Shown: positions 51,011 through 58,620 of the stretch, piece by piece
How the letters are laid out: the number at the start of each line of letters is the position of its first letter
How positions within the stretch are numbered: position 1 is the first letter of the stretch
From: Ruminiclostridium cellulolyticum H10
GTDB taxonomy: Bacteria; Bacillota; Clostridia; Acetivibrionales; DSM-1351
Length of the DNA stretch: 64,000 nucleotides
Assembly (NCBI RefSeq): GCF_000022065.1
Contig: NC_011898.1
Location: 3,475,501 to 3,539,500 of the forward strand
Direction of reading: 5' to 3'
The notes under the pieces: generated by a model
The model's database searches: none
Seen by the model: only the letters and a program-made list of their open reading frames with translations
Told to the model about the DNA's origin: nothing
Position numbers and translations under genes: made by a program

Positions 51011-52303
51011 TGTCCTGAACGGTACTTGGGTTGACACTCCTCTGGGAAATATTAAGTTTTGTTTATTCGGCACTTCCAATATGGAGGTGCCTTTCTATGT
51101 CAAACCGGCGCCTGGTCTGATATCTTTTTTGCCCTCATCGCCGGGCGGGCTAGACCCTACAAATTAACTCGCAGGATCATTCAGGAGCTTCTCTCGGGCA
51201 AGAGGCAAGCTGTCAAGAAATGTCTGCATCGGCGTCTTGCCTTTACACCTTTTCCCCTGATGTGTTCGCTCTTCGTTGTATTCCAGCATATAAAAATCCA
51301 AATCCTCCTGCATTTGTTCAACTGATTTATACATTGTCCTTCGGAATGCGGGTTTATAAAATTCATTCAGAATTGTTTGGTTAAAACGCTCGCATATACC
51401 GTTTGTTTGAGGGCTTTTAGCCTTTGTCATTGTGTGCTCAATGTCGTTCATCTGCAGAAATAACTCATACAAGTGTTTCTCAGGTGCTCCACAGTACTCC
51501 GTTCCTCTGTCTGTGAGTACTCTCATTATCGGTATCATATGATTCTCAAAGAACGGTAAGACTCTGTCATTTAATATATCTGCTGCTGTTACTGGTACCT
51601 TGGCTGTATATAATTTTGCGAATCCCACTGCCGAATAAGTATCTATGGCAGTTTGCTGATATATACGTCCAACACCTTTGATATAGCCCACATAGAAAGT
51701 GTCCTGTGCCAGCAAATATCCCGGGTGCTGGGTATCTATCTCGTCTATGGATATATTCTTTTCCTGCTGTGCCTTTTCCAGAGCAGCGAGCTGATCTTCA
51801 GTGTAAAGTATGCCTTCCTTGGCAGCCTTTTCTTCAAGCTTTTTGAGTCTCTTGTCAAAGGTTTCTATATTATATCTCTGCCAGATTGATCTTACCCCTC
51901 CGGCTGATACAAGAACTCCTTGTTTTCTCAGTTCGTTACTTGCCCTGAGCTGCCCGTATGCCGGCTTTTCATATGCTATTCTTAATACGGCTTCCTCAGT
52001 TTCTGGAGCAACCCTGTTTTTCATACAAGGCTTTCTTCTGGTCTTGTCCTTTAATCCTTCCAGACCATTTTCCTCGTAAGCTTTCTTAATATCATAGAAG
52101 TGCTGTCTGCTGACTCCATGAATTTTACATGCTTCACTTACGTTTTGAAGATATTCGGCCAACTCAATCAGGCTCATTTTGTTTTTAACTATACGATCTT
52201 GTGCTGTCATAATTGAAATCTCCTCCTACAATTTAATTATTGTCCAGAGGAGATATTGCCCAACATTATTCAGATACTGTCAAGTGAAGTCAATTCTCTA
52301 GCA
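51011..52303 (-). mobile_element. IS481-family element, copy 2
   Basis: 1,293 bp with the same ends as copy 1, and a clean 7-bp target duplication ATTTATG (51004-51010 and 52304-52310). A simple transposition event into a small gene. Confidence 0.95.
51164..52210 (-). CDS. IS481-family DDE transposase (copy 2)
   Basis: 348 residues, same protein as copies 1 and 3 with an intact HTH and DDE triad. It is oriented leftward, like copy 1. Confidence 0.93.
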   Translation of the reverse strand: MTAQDRIVKNKMSLIELAEYLQNVSEACKIHGVSRQHFYDIKKAYEENGLEGLKDKTRRKPCMKNRVAPETEEAVLRIAYEKPAYGQLRASNELRKQGVLVSAGGVRSIWQRYNIETFDKRLKKLEEKAAKEGILYTEDQLAALEKAQQEKNISIDEIDTQHPGYLLAQDTFYVGYIKGVGRIYQQTAIDTYSAVGFAKLYTAKVPVTAADILNDRVLPFFENHMIPIMRVLTDRGTEYCGAPEKHLYELFLQMNDIEHTMTKAKSPQTNGICERFNQTILNEFYKPAFRRTMYKSVEQMQEDLDFYMLEYNEERTHQGKRCKGKTPMQTFLDSLPLAREKLLNDPAS

Positions 52304-52409
52304 ATTTATGAATTGTAATGTCAGGTATGTTATTTGCAAGTATTTCTAGATTTTTAAATATAGCTTTTTCATCTTCCTTAATTCCTTCTTCATATTCAAA
52401 TTTAAGCAT
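52304..52409 (-). pseudogene. 5' part of a small gene split by IS481 copy 2
   Basis: From ATG 52409: MLKFEYEEGIKEDEKAIFKN then LEILANNIPDITIHK, continuing into the piece at 50861-51010. The acidic helical start and compact C-terminal domain are unassigned. Confidence 0.75.
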
Positions 52410-52448
52410 GATTTGTCCCCCTCAGTATTAGTATTTATTTTATTTACA

Positions 52449-53318
52449 TTAAAAATCAAATTTACCACCTAAGGCCTCATACGCATCTAGTACATTTTTT
52501 AATCCTTGCTTTTCAGTTGATGTTATCACTCTATCAGAATAATGTTCATCACCTTGATGTCTAATGATTGTTTTTTTTGAAGAAATAATAGCCTTGATTA
52601 AATCATAATTCTCGTTACTTAATTCAACATCATACAATTCCCAGATTCCATCTCCATTATTATCTCTGGTAACTCCAAAGTCTCCGGTATCAATTTCAAA
52701 TGTTTTATTATCAACCTTAAAAATATACTTATTAATAAAAATCCAATCATCGGCAGTATATTGTATTTTCAGTCTTAATCCTGGAAGTGAATCTTTTTTT
52801 GTTCCTATGTAAACATAAAAGCTATTTACATTTGCATATTGAGGAGAACTCTTATCAAAATACCATGTTACTTCCTGAACTTCATCATACTGCTTACGCA
52901 TTTTTTTAGTTGATTCAGCCAATCGTTTTTTATCTGCATCTTTTTTTTGCTTTTTAATAAGCTGTGCCTTTTCTGCATCGTTTTTTATTTCTATATTTAT
53001 GGTTGATAGCAACTGTTTAGCTTTTTTAGCTTCTTCTGAGTCAGGGTGTTTTTGAAGTAAGTTATTAATCTCTTCTTTTGCCTTATCATATGACTTATCT
53101 TTATAATAGTTCTGAATATTATTGTAAAGGTTTTTAGCACCGTTTTTGATTTCATTTAACTGACTTTTTAATGATTGATTTTCTTGTTTAAGTGAAGTAA
53201 CCTGTGCTTGTAAATTAGTATTTTCTTGCTTAATTGTCTGAATACTTTCACCTAAAGAACAACCTGAAAACATAAATATAATAAGAATTAAAAAAAAGAA
53301 TAGACGAATTTTATACAT
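52449..53318 (-). CDS. Prophage-encoded lipoprotein with coiled coil
   Basis: 289 residues. A lipoprotein signal peptide ends in the lipobox FSGC (Cys20); a coiled coil follows (about 27-60, ENTNLQAQVTSLKQENQSL), then a TPR-like helical stretch (NNIQNYYKDKSYDKAKEEIN), a basic linker, and a beta domain (about 155-289). A lysogenic-conversion or superinfection-exclusion lipoprotein is plausible since phage lipoproteins often do this; no direct evidence. Divergent from the gene at 53445. Confidence 0.7.
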   Translation of the reverse strand: MYKIRLFFFLILIIFMFSGCSLGESIQTIKQENTNLQAQVTSLKQENQSLKSQLNEIKNGAKNLYNNIQNYYKDKSYDKAKEEINNLLQKHPDSEEAKKAKQLLSTINIEIKNDAEKAQLIKKQKKDADKKRLAESTKKMRKQYDEVQEVTWYFDKSSPQYANVNSFYVYIGTKKDSLPGLRLKIQYTADDWIFINKYIFKVDNKTFEIDTGDFGVTRDNNGDGIWELYDVELSNENYDLIKAIISSKKTIIRHQGDEHYSDRVITSTEKQGLKNVLDAYEALGGKFDF

Positions 53319-53408
53319 ATAGCCCCCAGCATTAACAATATTTTACTAATATTTTATCTTCAATAAGCGATAATTGCAAGAAAATGTAAAAAACGAACTG
53401 TTTTGTGG

Positions 53409-53414
53409 TATAAT
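53409..53414 (+). promoter_or_regulatory. Extended -10 promoter of the 53445 gene
   Basis: TGG-TATAAT gives an extended -10 element 31 bases before the start codon; no good -35 hexamer is seen. Confidence 0.45.
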
Positions 53415-53444
53415 TTACCTAACAAAAGAAGTGAGGTTGATATT

Positions 53445-54257
53445 ATGTTTAATTTTATATCTAAACTTTTTTCTAGGCAAAAAAACACGATAACGGATAA
53501 CCCCTATAGTAAGCCAAGTGTCAAAATAGAAGAATATATTGCAAAACCTAATATATTTCATGATTTAAACTATATTCCACAAGATGAGACCTTTAAAATT
53601 GATTTTATAAATGATAGAAATAACACTGTTAAAAATGCAACTGTCGTATTCCCAGCTAAAAATCAATACATTATTATTAACGATCAAAAATCCTATATAG
53701 ATGCTTATTTTGTTAAATATAAAGGTAAGAGTTCCGATAATATTTATCATAAATTTGCTACACCAGATTATATGTTCTGGGTAAAACCAGAAGATTATGA
53801 AAGGTTCAAAACAGTTTTAATTTATAGGCATAATATTAAGGTCAAAAATAAACAAGCAATGGCTGAATTTAACAAAGTAAACGCTACCAAATCATTTAAC
53901 TATGATATTATTTCTAATGATATTTATACTTGTTTTATTGCTTACAAATCTGGTATGTGTGATGCGATTGGTAAATGGGAGAATTTCTATAAAATTGAAG
54001 AAGCCCTTTCAAATATATGTAAGCAAAATAATGGAAGATACTATAAAACTGAAAACGCAAAAGCTAAATTTGCCATAATATTCAATCCATCTTATAGAAT
54101 ATTTACAACAGTTACAGAGCTAAAAAACAAAGGATTTAAAGTCACAACTTTTGAAGATGTAGTTGATTACTTTAAATTAAATAATCTATGGGACACTAAT
54201 AAAATAAGAACATATGCTAAAGAAAATCAGGAATATATGCAGAATCATTATAATTAA
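53445..54257 (+). CDS. Hypothetical prophage accessory protein
   Basis: 270 residues from ATG 53445 (GAGG upstream). Basic N-terminus (MFNFISKLFSRQKN), then an alpha/beta protein rich in aromatic residues (DAYFVKYKGKSSDNIYHKFA, MFWVKPEDYERFKTVL). No signal peptide or membrane helix. I do not recognise a family. It has its own promoter and opposite orientation to its neighbours, as morons in prophages often do. Confidence 0.6.
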   Translation: MFNFISKLFSRQKNTITDNPYSKPSVKIEEYIAKPNIFHDLNYIPQDETFKIDFINDRNNTVKNATVVFPAKNQYIIINDQKSYIDAYFVKYKGKSSDNIYHKFATPDYMFWVKPEDYERFKTVLIYRHNIKVKNKQAMAEFNKVNATKSFNYDIISNDIYTCFIAYKSGMCDAIGKWENFYKIEEALSNICKQNNGRYYKTENAKAKFAIIFNPSYRIFTTVTELKNKGFKVTTFEDVVDYFKLNNLWDTNKIRTYAKENQEYMQNHYN

Positions 54258-54313
54258 TTAATAATCAATCTATTTTTAGCTGTTTATCTCGAAAGTTATT
54301 ATACCGTAGTTCA

Positions 54314-54559
54314 TTAATTCTTTTTTATATTTAATAGTATGTTACAAAATACTGAAAAGGCTTGAGCAAAAAAACCTATCATTATTAATATAAAACCATA
54401 TACATTGAATTCTCTTTCTTTAAAGAACTCATCAACTTGCTTGTTTTTATTGTTAAATAAAAAAGTATTTGGAGACTTATAAATAATCGGTTTGAATATT
54501 AAAACAGTGCCAAAAAAGTTTAATATTAATCCAATCAATGCCATTAAGTTTATAATCAT
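54314..54559 (-). CDS. Small two-helix membrane protein with IS481 in its leader
   Basis: 81 residues from ATG 54559: hydrophobic helices at about 3-26 and 52-76, a charged loop between (FNNKNKQVDEFFKEREFN). AGAGG, partly from the target duplication, still precedes the start, but IS481 copy 3 sits six bases further up and has removed the native promoter. Expression now depends on the IS or is lost. Function unknown. Confidence 0.65.
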   Translation of the reverse strand: MIINLMALIGLILNFFGTVLIFKPIIYKSPNTFLFNNKNKQVDEFFKEREFNVYGFILIMIGFFAQAFSVFCNILLNIKKN

Positions 54560-54571
54560 AAAGCCCTCTAT

Positions 54572-55864
54572 TGCTAGAGAATTGACTTCACTTGACAGTA
54601 TCTGAATAATGTTGGGCAATATCTCCTCTGGACAATAATTAAATTGTAGGAGGAGATTTCAATTATGACAGCACAAGATCGTATAGTTAAAAACAAAATG
54701 AGCCTGATTGAGTTGGCCGAATATCTTCAAAACGTAAGTGAAGCATGTAAAATTCATGGAGTCAGCAGACAGCACTTCTATGATATTAAGAAAGCTTACG
54801 AGGAAAATGGTCTGGAAGGATTAAAGGACAAGACCAGAAGAAAGCCTTGTATGAAAAACAGGGTTGCTCCAGAAACTGAGGAAGCCGTATTAAGAATAGC
54901 ATATGAAAAGCCGGCATACGGGCAGCTCAGGGCAAGTAACGAACTGAGAAAACAAGGAGTTCTTGTATCAGCCGGAGGGGTAAGATCAATCTGGCAGAGA
55001 TATAATATAGAAACCTTTGACAAGAGACTCAAAAAGCTTGAAGAAAAGGCTGCCAAGGAAGGCATACTTTACACTGAAGATCAGCTCGCTGCTCTGGAAA
55101 AGGCACAGCAGGAAAAGAATATATCCATAGACGAGATAGATACCCAGCACCCGGGATATTTGCTGGCACAGGACACTTTCTATGTGGGCTATATCAAAGG
55201 TGTTGGACGTATATATCAGCAAACTGCCATAGATACTTATTCGGCAGTGGGATTCGCAAAATTATATACAGCCAAGGTACCAGTAACAGCAGCAGATATA
55301 TTAAATGACAGAGTCTTACCGTTCTTTGAGAATCATATGATACCGATAATGAGAGTACTCACAGACAGAGGAACGGAGTACTGTGGAGCACCTGAGAAAC
55401 ACTTGTATGAGTTATTTCTGCAGATGAACGACATTGAGCACACAATGACAAAGGCTAAAAGCCCTCAAACAAACGGTATATGCGAGCGTTTTAACCAAAC
55501 AATTCTGAATGAATTTTATAAACCCGCATTCCGAAGGACAATGTATAAATCAGTTGAACAAATGCAGGAGGATTTGGATTTTTATATGCTGGAATACAAC
55601 GAAGAGCGAACACATCAGGGGAAAAGGTGTAAAGGCAAGACGCCGATGCAGACATTTCTTGACAGCTTGCCTCTTGCCCGAGAGAAGCTCCTGAATGATC
55701 CTGCGAGTTAATTTGTAGGGTCTAGCCCGCCCGGCGATGAGGGCAAAAAAGATATCAGACCAGGCGCCGGTTTGACATAGAAAGGCACCTCCATATTGGA
55801 AGTGCCGAATAAACAAAACTTAATATTTCCCAGAGGAGTGTCAACCCAAGTACCGTTCAGGACA
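54572..55864 (+). mobile_element. IS481-family element, copy 3 (inverted)
   Basis: 1,293 bp, opposite in orientation to copies 1 and 2, with a 7-bp target duplication CCTCTAT (54565-54571 and 55865-55871). Recombination with copies 1 or 2 could invert the DNA between them. Confidence 0.95.
54665..55711 (+). CDS. IS481-family DDE transposase (copy 3)
   Basis: 348 residues, the same protein as copies 1 and 2, reading rightward. GGAGGAG lies upstream of ATG 54665. Confidence 0.93.
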   Translation: MTAQDRIVKNKMSLIELAEYLQNVSEACKIHGVSRQHFYDIKKAYEENGLEGLKDKTRRKPCMKNRVAPETEEAVLRIAYEKPAYGQLRASNELRKQGVLVSAGGVRSIWQRYNIETFDKRLKKLEEKAAKEGILYTEDQLAALEKAQQEKNISIDEIDTQHPGYLLAQDTFYVGYIKGVGRIYQQTAIDTYSAVGFAKLYTAKVPVTAADILNDRVLPFFENHMIPIMRVLTDRGTEYCGAPEKHLYELFLQMNDIEHTMTKAKSPQTNGICERFNQTILNEFYKPAFRRTMYKSVEQMQEDLDFYMLEYNEERTHQGKRCKGKTPMQTFLDSLPLAREKLLNDPAS

Positions 55865-55874
55865 CCTCTATATT

Positions 55875-55912
55875 GAATAAGACTTAACTTCAAGTACTCG
55901 AACAAATGTCTT
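55875..55912 (-). terminator. Terminator of the SieB operon
   Basis: AATAAGAC pairs with GTCTTATT across about 22 bases just after the YjcQ-like gene. The downstream T-rich side is short, so strength is uncertain. Confidence 0.5.
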
Positions 55913-55924
55913 ATTAGTTTAAGG

Positions 55925-56218
55925 TTATAGTGGAAGCCATTCTCTTATGGCTTTTAAACCTTTATAGGTTTTAGATAACGCACTATTACTTTTTAAATAA
56001 TTTAATCCTTCAAAAGTAATTTGTGAATTCTCAAATGCCACTCTAGGGTCTAATGTAAATCTTACGCCTTTCAATAATCCGGCATCTCTTATCATTATTG
56101 AAATATCCCAAAATAGGTCAAACTCTATATCGTAATCTTCATGTGTTAAGTTTTTATTACCCGATTCTACCTCTTTAAGTATGCTGTATATTATTTTTTC
56201 TCTTTTTGATATGCTCAT
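55925..56218 (-). CDS. YjcQ-like phage protein
   Basis: 97 residues from ATG 56218 (AGGAGTGA upstream): MSISKREKIIYSILKEVESG, then ITFEGLNYLKSNSALSKTY and KGLKAIREWLPL. The start and the FEGLxYLxxNS block match YjcQ-family winged-helix-like proteins common in Firmicute phages. Function not established. Third gene of the promoter at 57078. Confidence 0.75.
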   Translation of the reverse strand: MSISKREKIIYSILKEVESGNKNLTHEDYDIEFDLFWDISIMIRDAGLLKGVRFTLDPRVAFENSQITFEGLNYLKSNSALSKTYKGLKAIREWLPL

Positions 56219-56240
56219 AGAATCACTCCTATAAAAAATT

Positions 56241-56783
56241 TTATAAGTATCCACCAACAGAATAATTAGGATTAACTTGCAATAATTCAGGATGTTTATT
56301 TAAATAGTTCCAAGCCCAAGGCTGAATGTTATAAGATATTTTAAAATCCATATTGATAATATTAGAAGATCTGTATAGGATTTTGTAATATATAAGTTCA
56401 TTAACTACTCCATTACTATATGATAATCTCTGTGTTCTAGTTTGGTAATCAATATAATAAGATAAGATTTTTTTCTCTTCATATGTTAAATTTTCCAACC
56501 GCTCTTCTCTTTCACTTATTTTAAACTTTACTTTAGATTTTAACTTTCGTTTCTTTAACAAAATAACACTAATATCAGTAATCCAAAATCCAAAAGAAAT
56601 TAAAAATCCTATTCCTATCCATATCCTATATTTTGATATAAATAATTGTATCCCTAAACTATTTATGATATATTCTGGAGAAAATAATAATATCCCTGAT
56701 ATTAAACTTATAGCAAAAAGGTATCTTGGTGATTTAAAACAATTTATAAGTTTTGTAATTATATCAATATTTGTATCTGCCAT
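56241..56783 (-). CDS. SieB-like superinfection-exclusion membrane protein
   Basis: 180 residues. Two N-terminal membrane helices (about 22-45 and 53-76: YLFAISLISGILLFSPEYII and IWIGIGFLISFGFWI), a basic stretch, then a cytoplasmic winged-helix-like domain (YEEKKILSYYIDYQTRT, YNIQPWAWNYLNKHPELL). This is the SieB-family layout; P22 SieB aborts infection by other phages. GAGGGG sets ATG 56783. It overlaps the stop of the upstream gene. Confidence 0.75.
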   Translation of the reverse strand: MADTNIDIITKLINCFKSPRYLFAISLISGILLFSPEYIINSLGIQLFISKYRIWIGIGFLISFGFWITDISVILLKKRKLKSKVKFKISEREERLENLTYEEKKILSYYIDYQTRTQRLSYSNGVVNELIYYKILYRSSNIINMDFKISYNIQPWAWNYLNKHPELLQVNPNYSVGGYL

Positions 56784-56791
56784 ATTTCCCC

Positions 56792-57046
56792 TCACCTGTT
56801 TTTATGTTTCTTCAGATTATACGCTACAACAAATAAACTATATTTCCCATCAGGCTGCTTTGTTATCCTTATAGAAAAATCTCCATGTTTTCTAGTTCCA
56901 TTAATGTAATATGTGCCATATTCATCATCACTTAGCGTGATAGGTAATCCAGAGCTATTAACACTTCCTAAGTCATAGTATCTAACAATTTCATGTTCAA
57001 TTGTGCTATACCCTAAATCATCAATTTTTGTACACAAGCATTCCAT
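56792..57046 (-). CDS. Hypothetical 84-residue prophage protein
   Basis: Beta-rich small protein (EIVRYYDLGSVNSSGLPITL, DFSIRITKQPDGKYSLFVVA). First gene of the operon with SieB and YjcQ-like genes; its stop overlaps the SieB leader. GGGGGTC precedes ATG 57046. No family recognised. Confidence 0.65.
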   Translation of the reverse strand: MECLCTKIDDLGYSTIEHEIVRYYDLGSVNSSGLPITLSDDEYGTYYINGTRKHGDFSIRITKQPDGKYSLFVVAYNLKKHKNR

Positions 57047-57077
57047 ACTGACCCCCTATATTTGTACGTCATACTTA

Positions 57078-57106
57078 ATTATACCACCAAATATAGTATA
57101 TGACAA
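57078..57106 (-). promoter_or_regulatory. Promoter of the SieB operon
   Basis: Minus-strand TTGTCA (57101-57106), 17 bases, TATAAT (57078-57083). Near-consensus, so probably active in the lysogen, as expected for exclusion genes. Confidence 0.8.
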
Positions 57107-57173
57107 ACAAGTGTTTGGACAAATGGAAAAAAGAACCCTGCATATTGGCAAGGCTCTTAGATTGAATATAGTG

Positions 57174-58097
57174 TTATTTTCGAATCTTCCTAATGTTGGT
57201 CTTTTTCGGTGGCAGAATGTTTTTTATCGGTGTAAAAGACGAATGACTTTCTTTAACATCTGTATCACTTAATGCTACGTATTTTCGGGTCATATCTTGA
57301 GTTGTATGTCCCATTATTTTTTGTAACATCAGAGAGTTGCCACCATTACGTAAATAATACAAGGCAAAGCAATGCCGTAGTGAATAAGGTGTTATATCTG
57401 TGCCAAGTTTTTGAGAATACCTTTTAAATCTTCTGGAGAGTACTTCGCTATCCAATGTTTCCGCTGAACAACTGCAAAATACAGGTACATTATTATTCCA
57501 ATCCTTTGGTCTAGAACTAATTACCTTTGTGATAGGTCTTACTGTTTCAATACTAAGGGGTAATGTCCTTGAAACTCCTGTTTTTGCCAATTCAGCAGGG
57601 ATAGTTACACAATTATGTTTAATATCAAAATCAGATACCTTTAATGTAAGAGCTTCTTTGGGTCTTATACCGCAGTCCATCATGAGTAAAATGAGGCAAT
57701 GGTCTACTAAACCTGTGAAACTACTTTTATCTGGTAATGCTAAAAGCTGTTGAAGTACATCAACAGGAATATCAATTATTTTGTCTTGAGCCTTGCGTTT
57801 TGGTAACTTTATAATCGGATTACTTGTTATTATATCTTCTTCCTTCAGATAGTCAAAGAAACATTTAAGGTATGCTCTTCTAAGATTATACGTTGCTGGT
57901 TTAATATTCTCTCCCATATATCCCAATACTGATGCTTCAAGGTCAGCTAATGCATTAGGATATCTTTTGAAGAAGATATTTACATGTTTGTCATAATCCT
58001 TTATTGTCCTTTCACTTTTTCCTTCAGCTCTTTTTAAAAGAAGAAAATCACTGAGTGCTTTTTTCCAATCAGCCTTTTTGATTTGTTTGTTTTTCAT
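57174..58097 (-). CDS. int: Prophage tyrosine-type integrase
   Basis: 307 residues: SAM-like core-binding domain (about 12-95) and catalytic domain. Catalytic residues: Arg in DCGIRPKEAL, His-x-x-Arg in SLRHCFALYYLRNGG, His in IMGHTTQDMTRKY with nucleophile Tyr in the same stretch. AGAGGAGG precedes ATG 58097. It sits about 170 bases from the intact tRNA-Arg, the normal place for an integrase using that tRNA as attachment site. Apparently functional, so the defective element may still excise. Confidence 0.95.
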   Translation of the reverse strand: MKNKQIKKADWKKALSDFLLLKRAEGKSERTIKDYDKHVNIFFKRYPNALADLEASVLGYMGENIKPATYNLRRAYLKCFFDYLKEEDIITSNPIIKLPKRKAQDKIIDIPVDVLQQLLALPDKSSFTGLVDHCLILLMMDCGIRPKEALTLKVSDFDIKHNCVTIPAELAKTGVSRTLPLSIETVRPITKVISSRPKDWNNNVPVFCSCSAETLDSEVLSRRFKRYSQKLGTDITPYSLRHCFALYYLRNGGNSLMLQKIMGHTTQDMTRKYVALSDTDVKESHSSFTPIKNILPPKKTNIRKIRK

Positions 58098-58135
58098 TCA
58101 AAACCTCCTCTGAAATATCAATTGCAAAAGAGGTG

Positions 58136-58147
58136 AGTCCACTGTAC
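58136..58147. promoter_or_regulatory. Candidate integrase arm-type site, right end
   Basis: AGTCCACTGTAC, the inverse of the left-end site at 27311-27322, lies between int and the attachment site. Confidence 0.5.
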
Positions 58148-58213
58148 TTTAAGCACATTTGTTATAGTCTGGTGGATTCGTTACTTTTAAAGCAAATATC
58201 CAGACAAAATAAA

Positions 58214-58245
58214 AAGTGCCATAACCCTTATGATTACTGACACTT
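58214..58245 (-). terminator. Phage-supplied terminator for tRNA-Arg
   Basis: AAGTGTCA pairs with TGGCACTT (one G-T pair) followed by TTTTTATTTTG on the minus strand. It replaces the original tRNA terminator, now 31 kb away. Confidence 0.75.
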
Positions 58246-58252
58246 TCTACTT

Positions 58253-58325
58253 ATTCTTAAAACTTTGGCGTCCCGGACAGGAATCGAACCCGTATCAGTG
58301 GAACCGGAATCCACCGTCTTATCCA
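58253..58325. other. Right attachment site within the intact tRNA-Arg
   Basis: 73 bases identical to 27186-27258. Crossing-over restored the tRNA 3' part, so the host gene stays functional. Confidence 0.92.
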
Positions 58326-58340
58326 TTGGACTACCGAGAC
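58266..58340 (-). tRNA. tRNA-Arg (anticodon CCG)
   Basis: 75 nt with encoded CCA. Acceptor GTCTCGG pairs with CCGGGAC (one T-G pair), anticodon stem GTGGA/TCCAC, loop TTCCGGT giving anticodon CCG, T-arm with GTTCGATTC. Decodes CGG. It carries the prophage attachment site. Confidence 0.95.
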
Positions 58341-58466
58341 ATATTGATAAGTCCACCGATATATTATAGACTATTGTGGCTCATTTTACAACAACACAAG
58401 ATTGAATTCTTTTGATATGTCACTATGCGTAAAGTCACAATGTACTATTAAAAAATTTTGTTGTGA

Positions 58467-58583
58467 TCACACCAAGTGTTTTATTCTAGTTTCATCGAGT
58501 ATATTTAATCTTAAATCATACCCACATTCGCAATACCTGTCACTATTTTCACGTATAACTTTACAATTAGGACATTCTTTCAT
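58467..58583 (-). CDS. 38-residue zinc-ribbon-type protein
   Basis: MKECPNCKVIRENSDRYCEC continues GYDLRLNILDETRI to a stop. Four cysteines in a CxxC...CxC pattern, so it could bind one zinc. GGAGGGGGATTT is a very strong ribosome site for ATG 58583. It lies between amj and the tRNA on the same strand. Function unknown; too short for routine gene callers. Confidence 0.6.
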   Translation of the reverse strand: MKECPNCKVIRENSDRYCECGYDLRLNILDETRIKHLV

Positions 58584-58620
58584 AAATCCCCCTCCAACAC
58601 TTACTCAACTTTTTTTATTA

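Larger units (their letters stand above)
27186..58325. mobile_element. 31.1-kb defective contractile-tail prophage in tRNA-Arg(CCG)
   Basis: Bounded by 73-bp direct repeats carrying the tRNA 3' part (27186-27258, 58253-58325). A tyrosine integrase lies at the right end beside the intact tRNA. Cargo: holin, endolysin, head and packaging genes, Rep-like and RNA-polymerase-like genes, accessory operons and five insertion sequences. The tail module is almost wholly deleted, the capsid gene is frameshifted, and the polymerase-like gene is truncated, so it cannot make full virions unaided. Confidence 0.92.

Noticed and set aside
50861-51079. 72-codon frame starting inside IS481 copy 2
   Set aside because: Its first part is IS sequence; the true gene is the split 82-residue one (52409 to 50861).
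55708-55905. Minus-strand frame crossing the end of IS481 copy 3
   Set aside because: Chance frame made by IS terminal sequence joined to flanking DNA.
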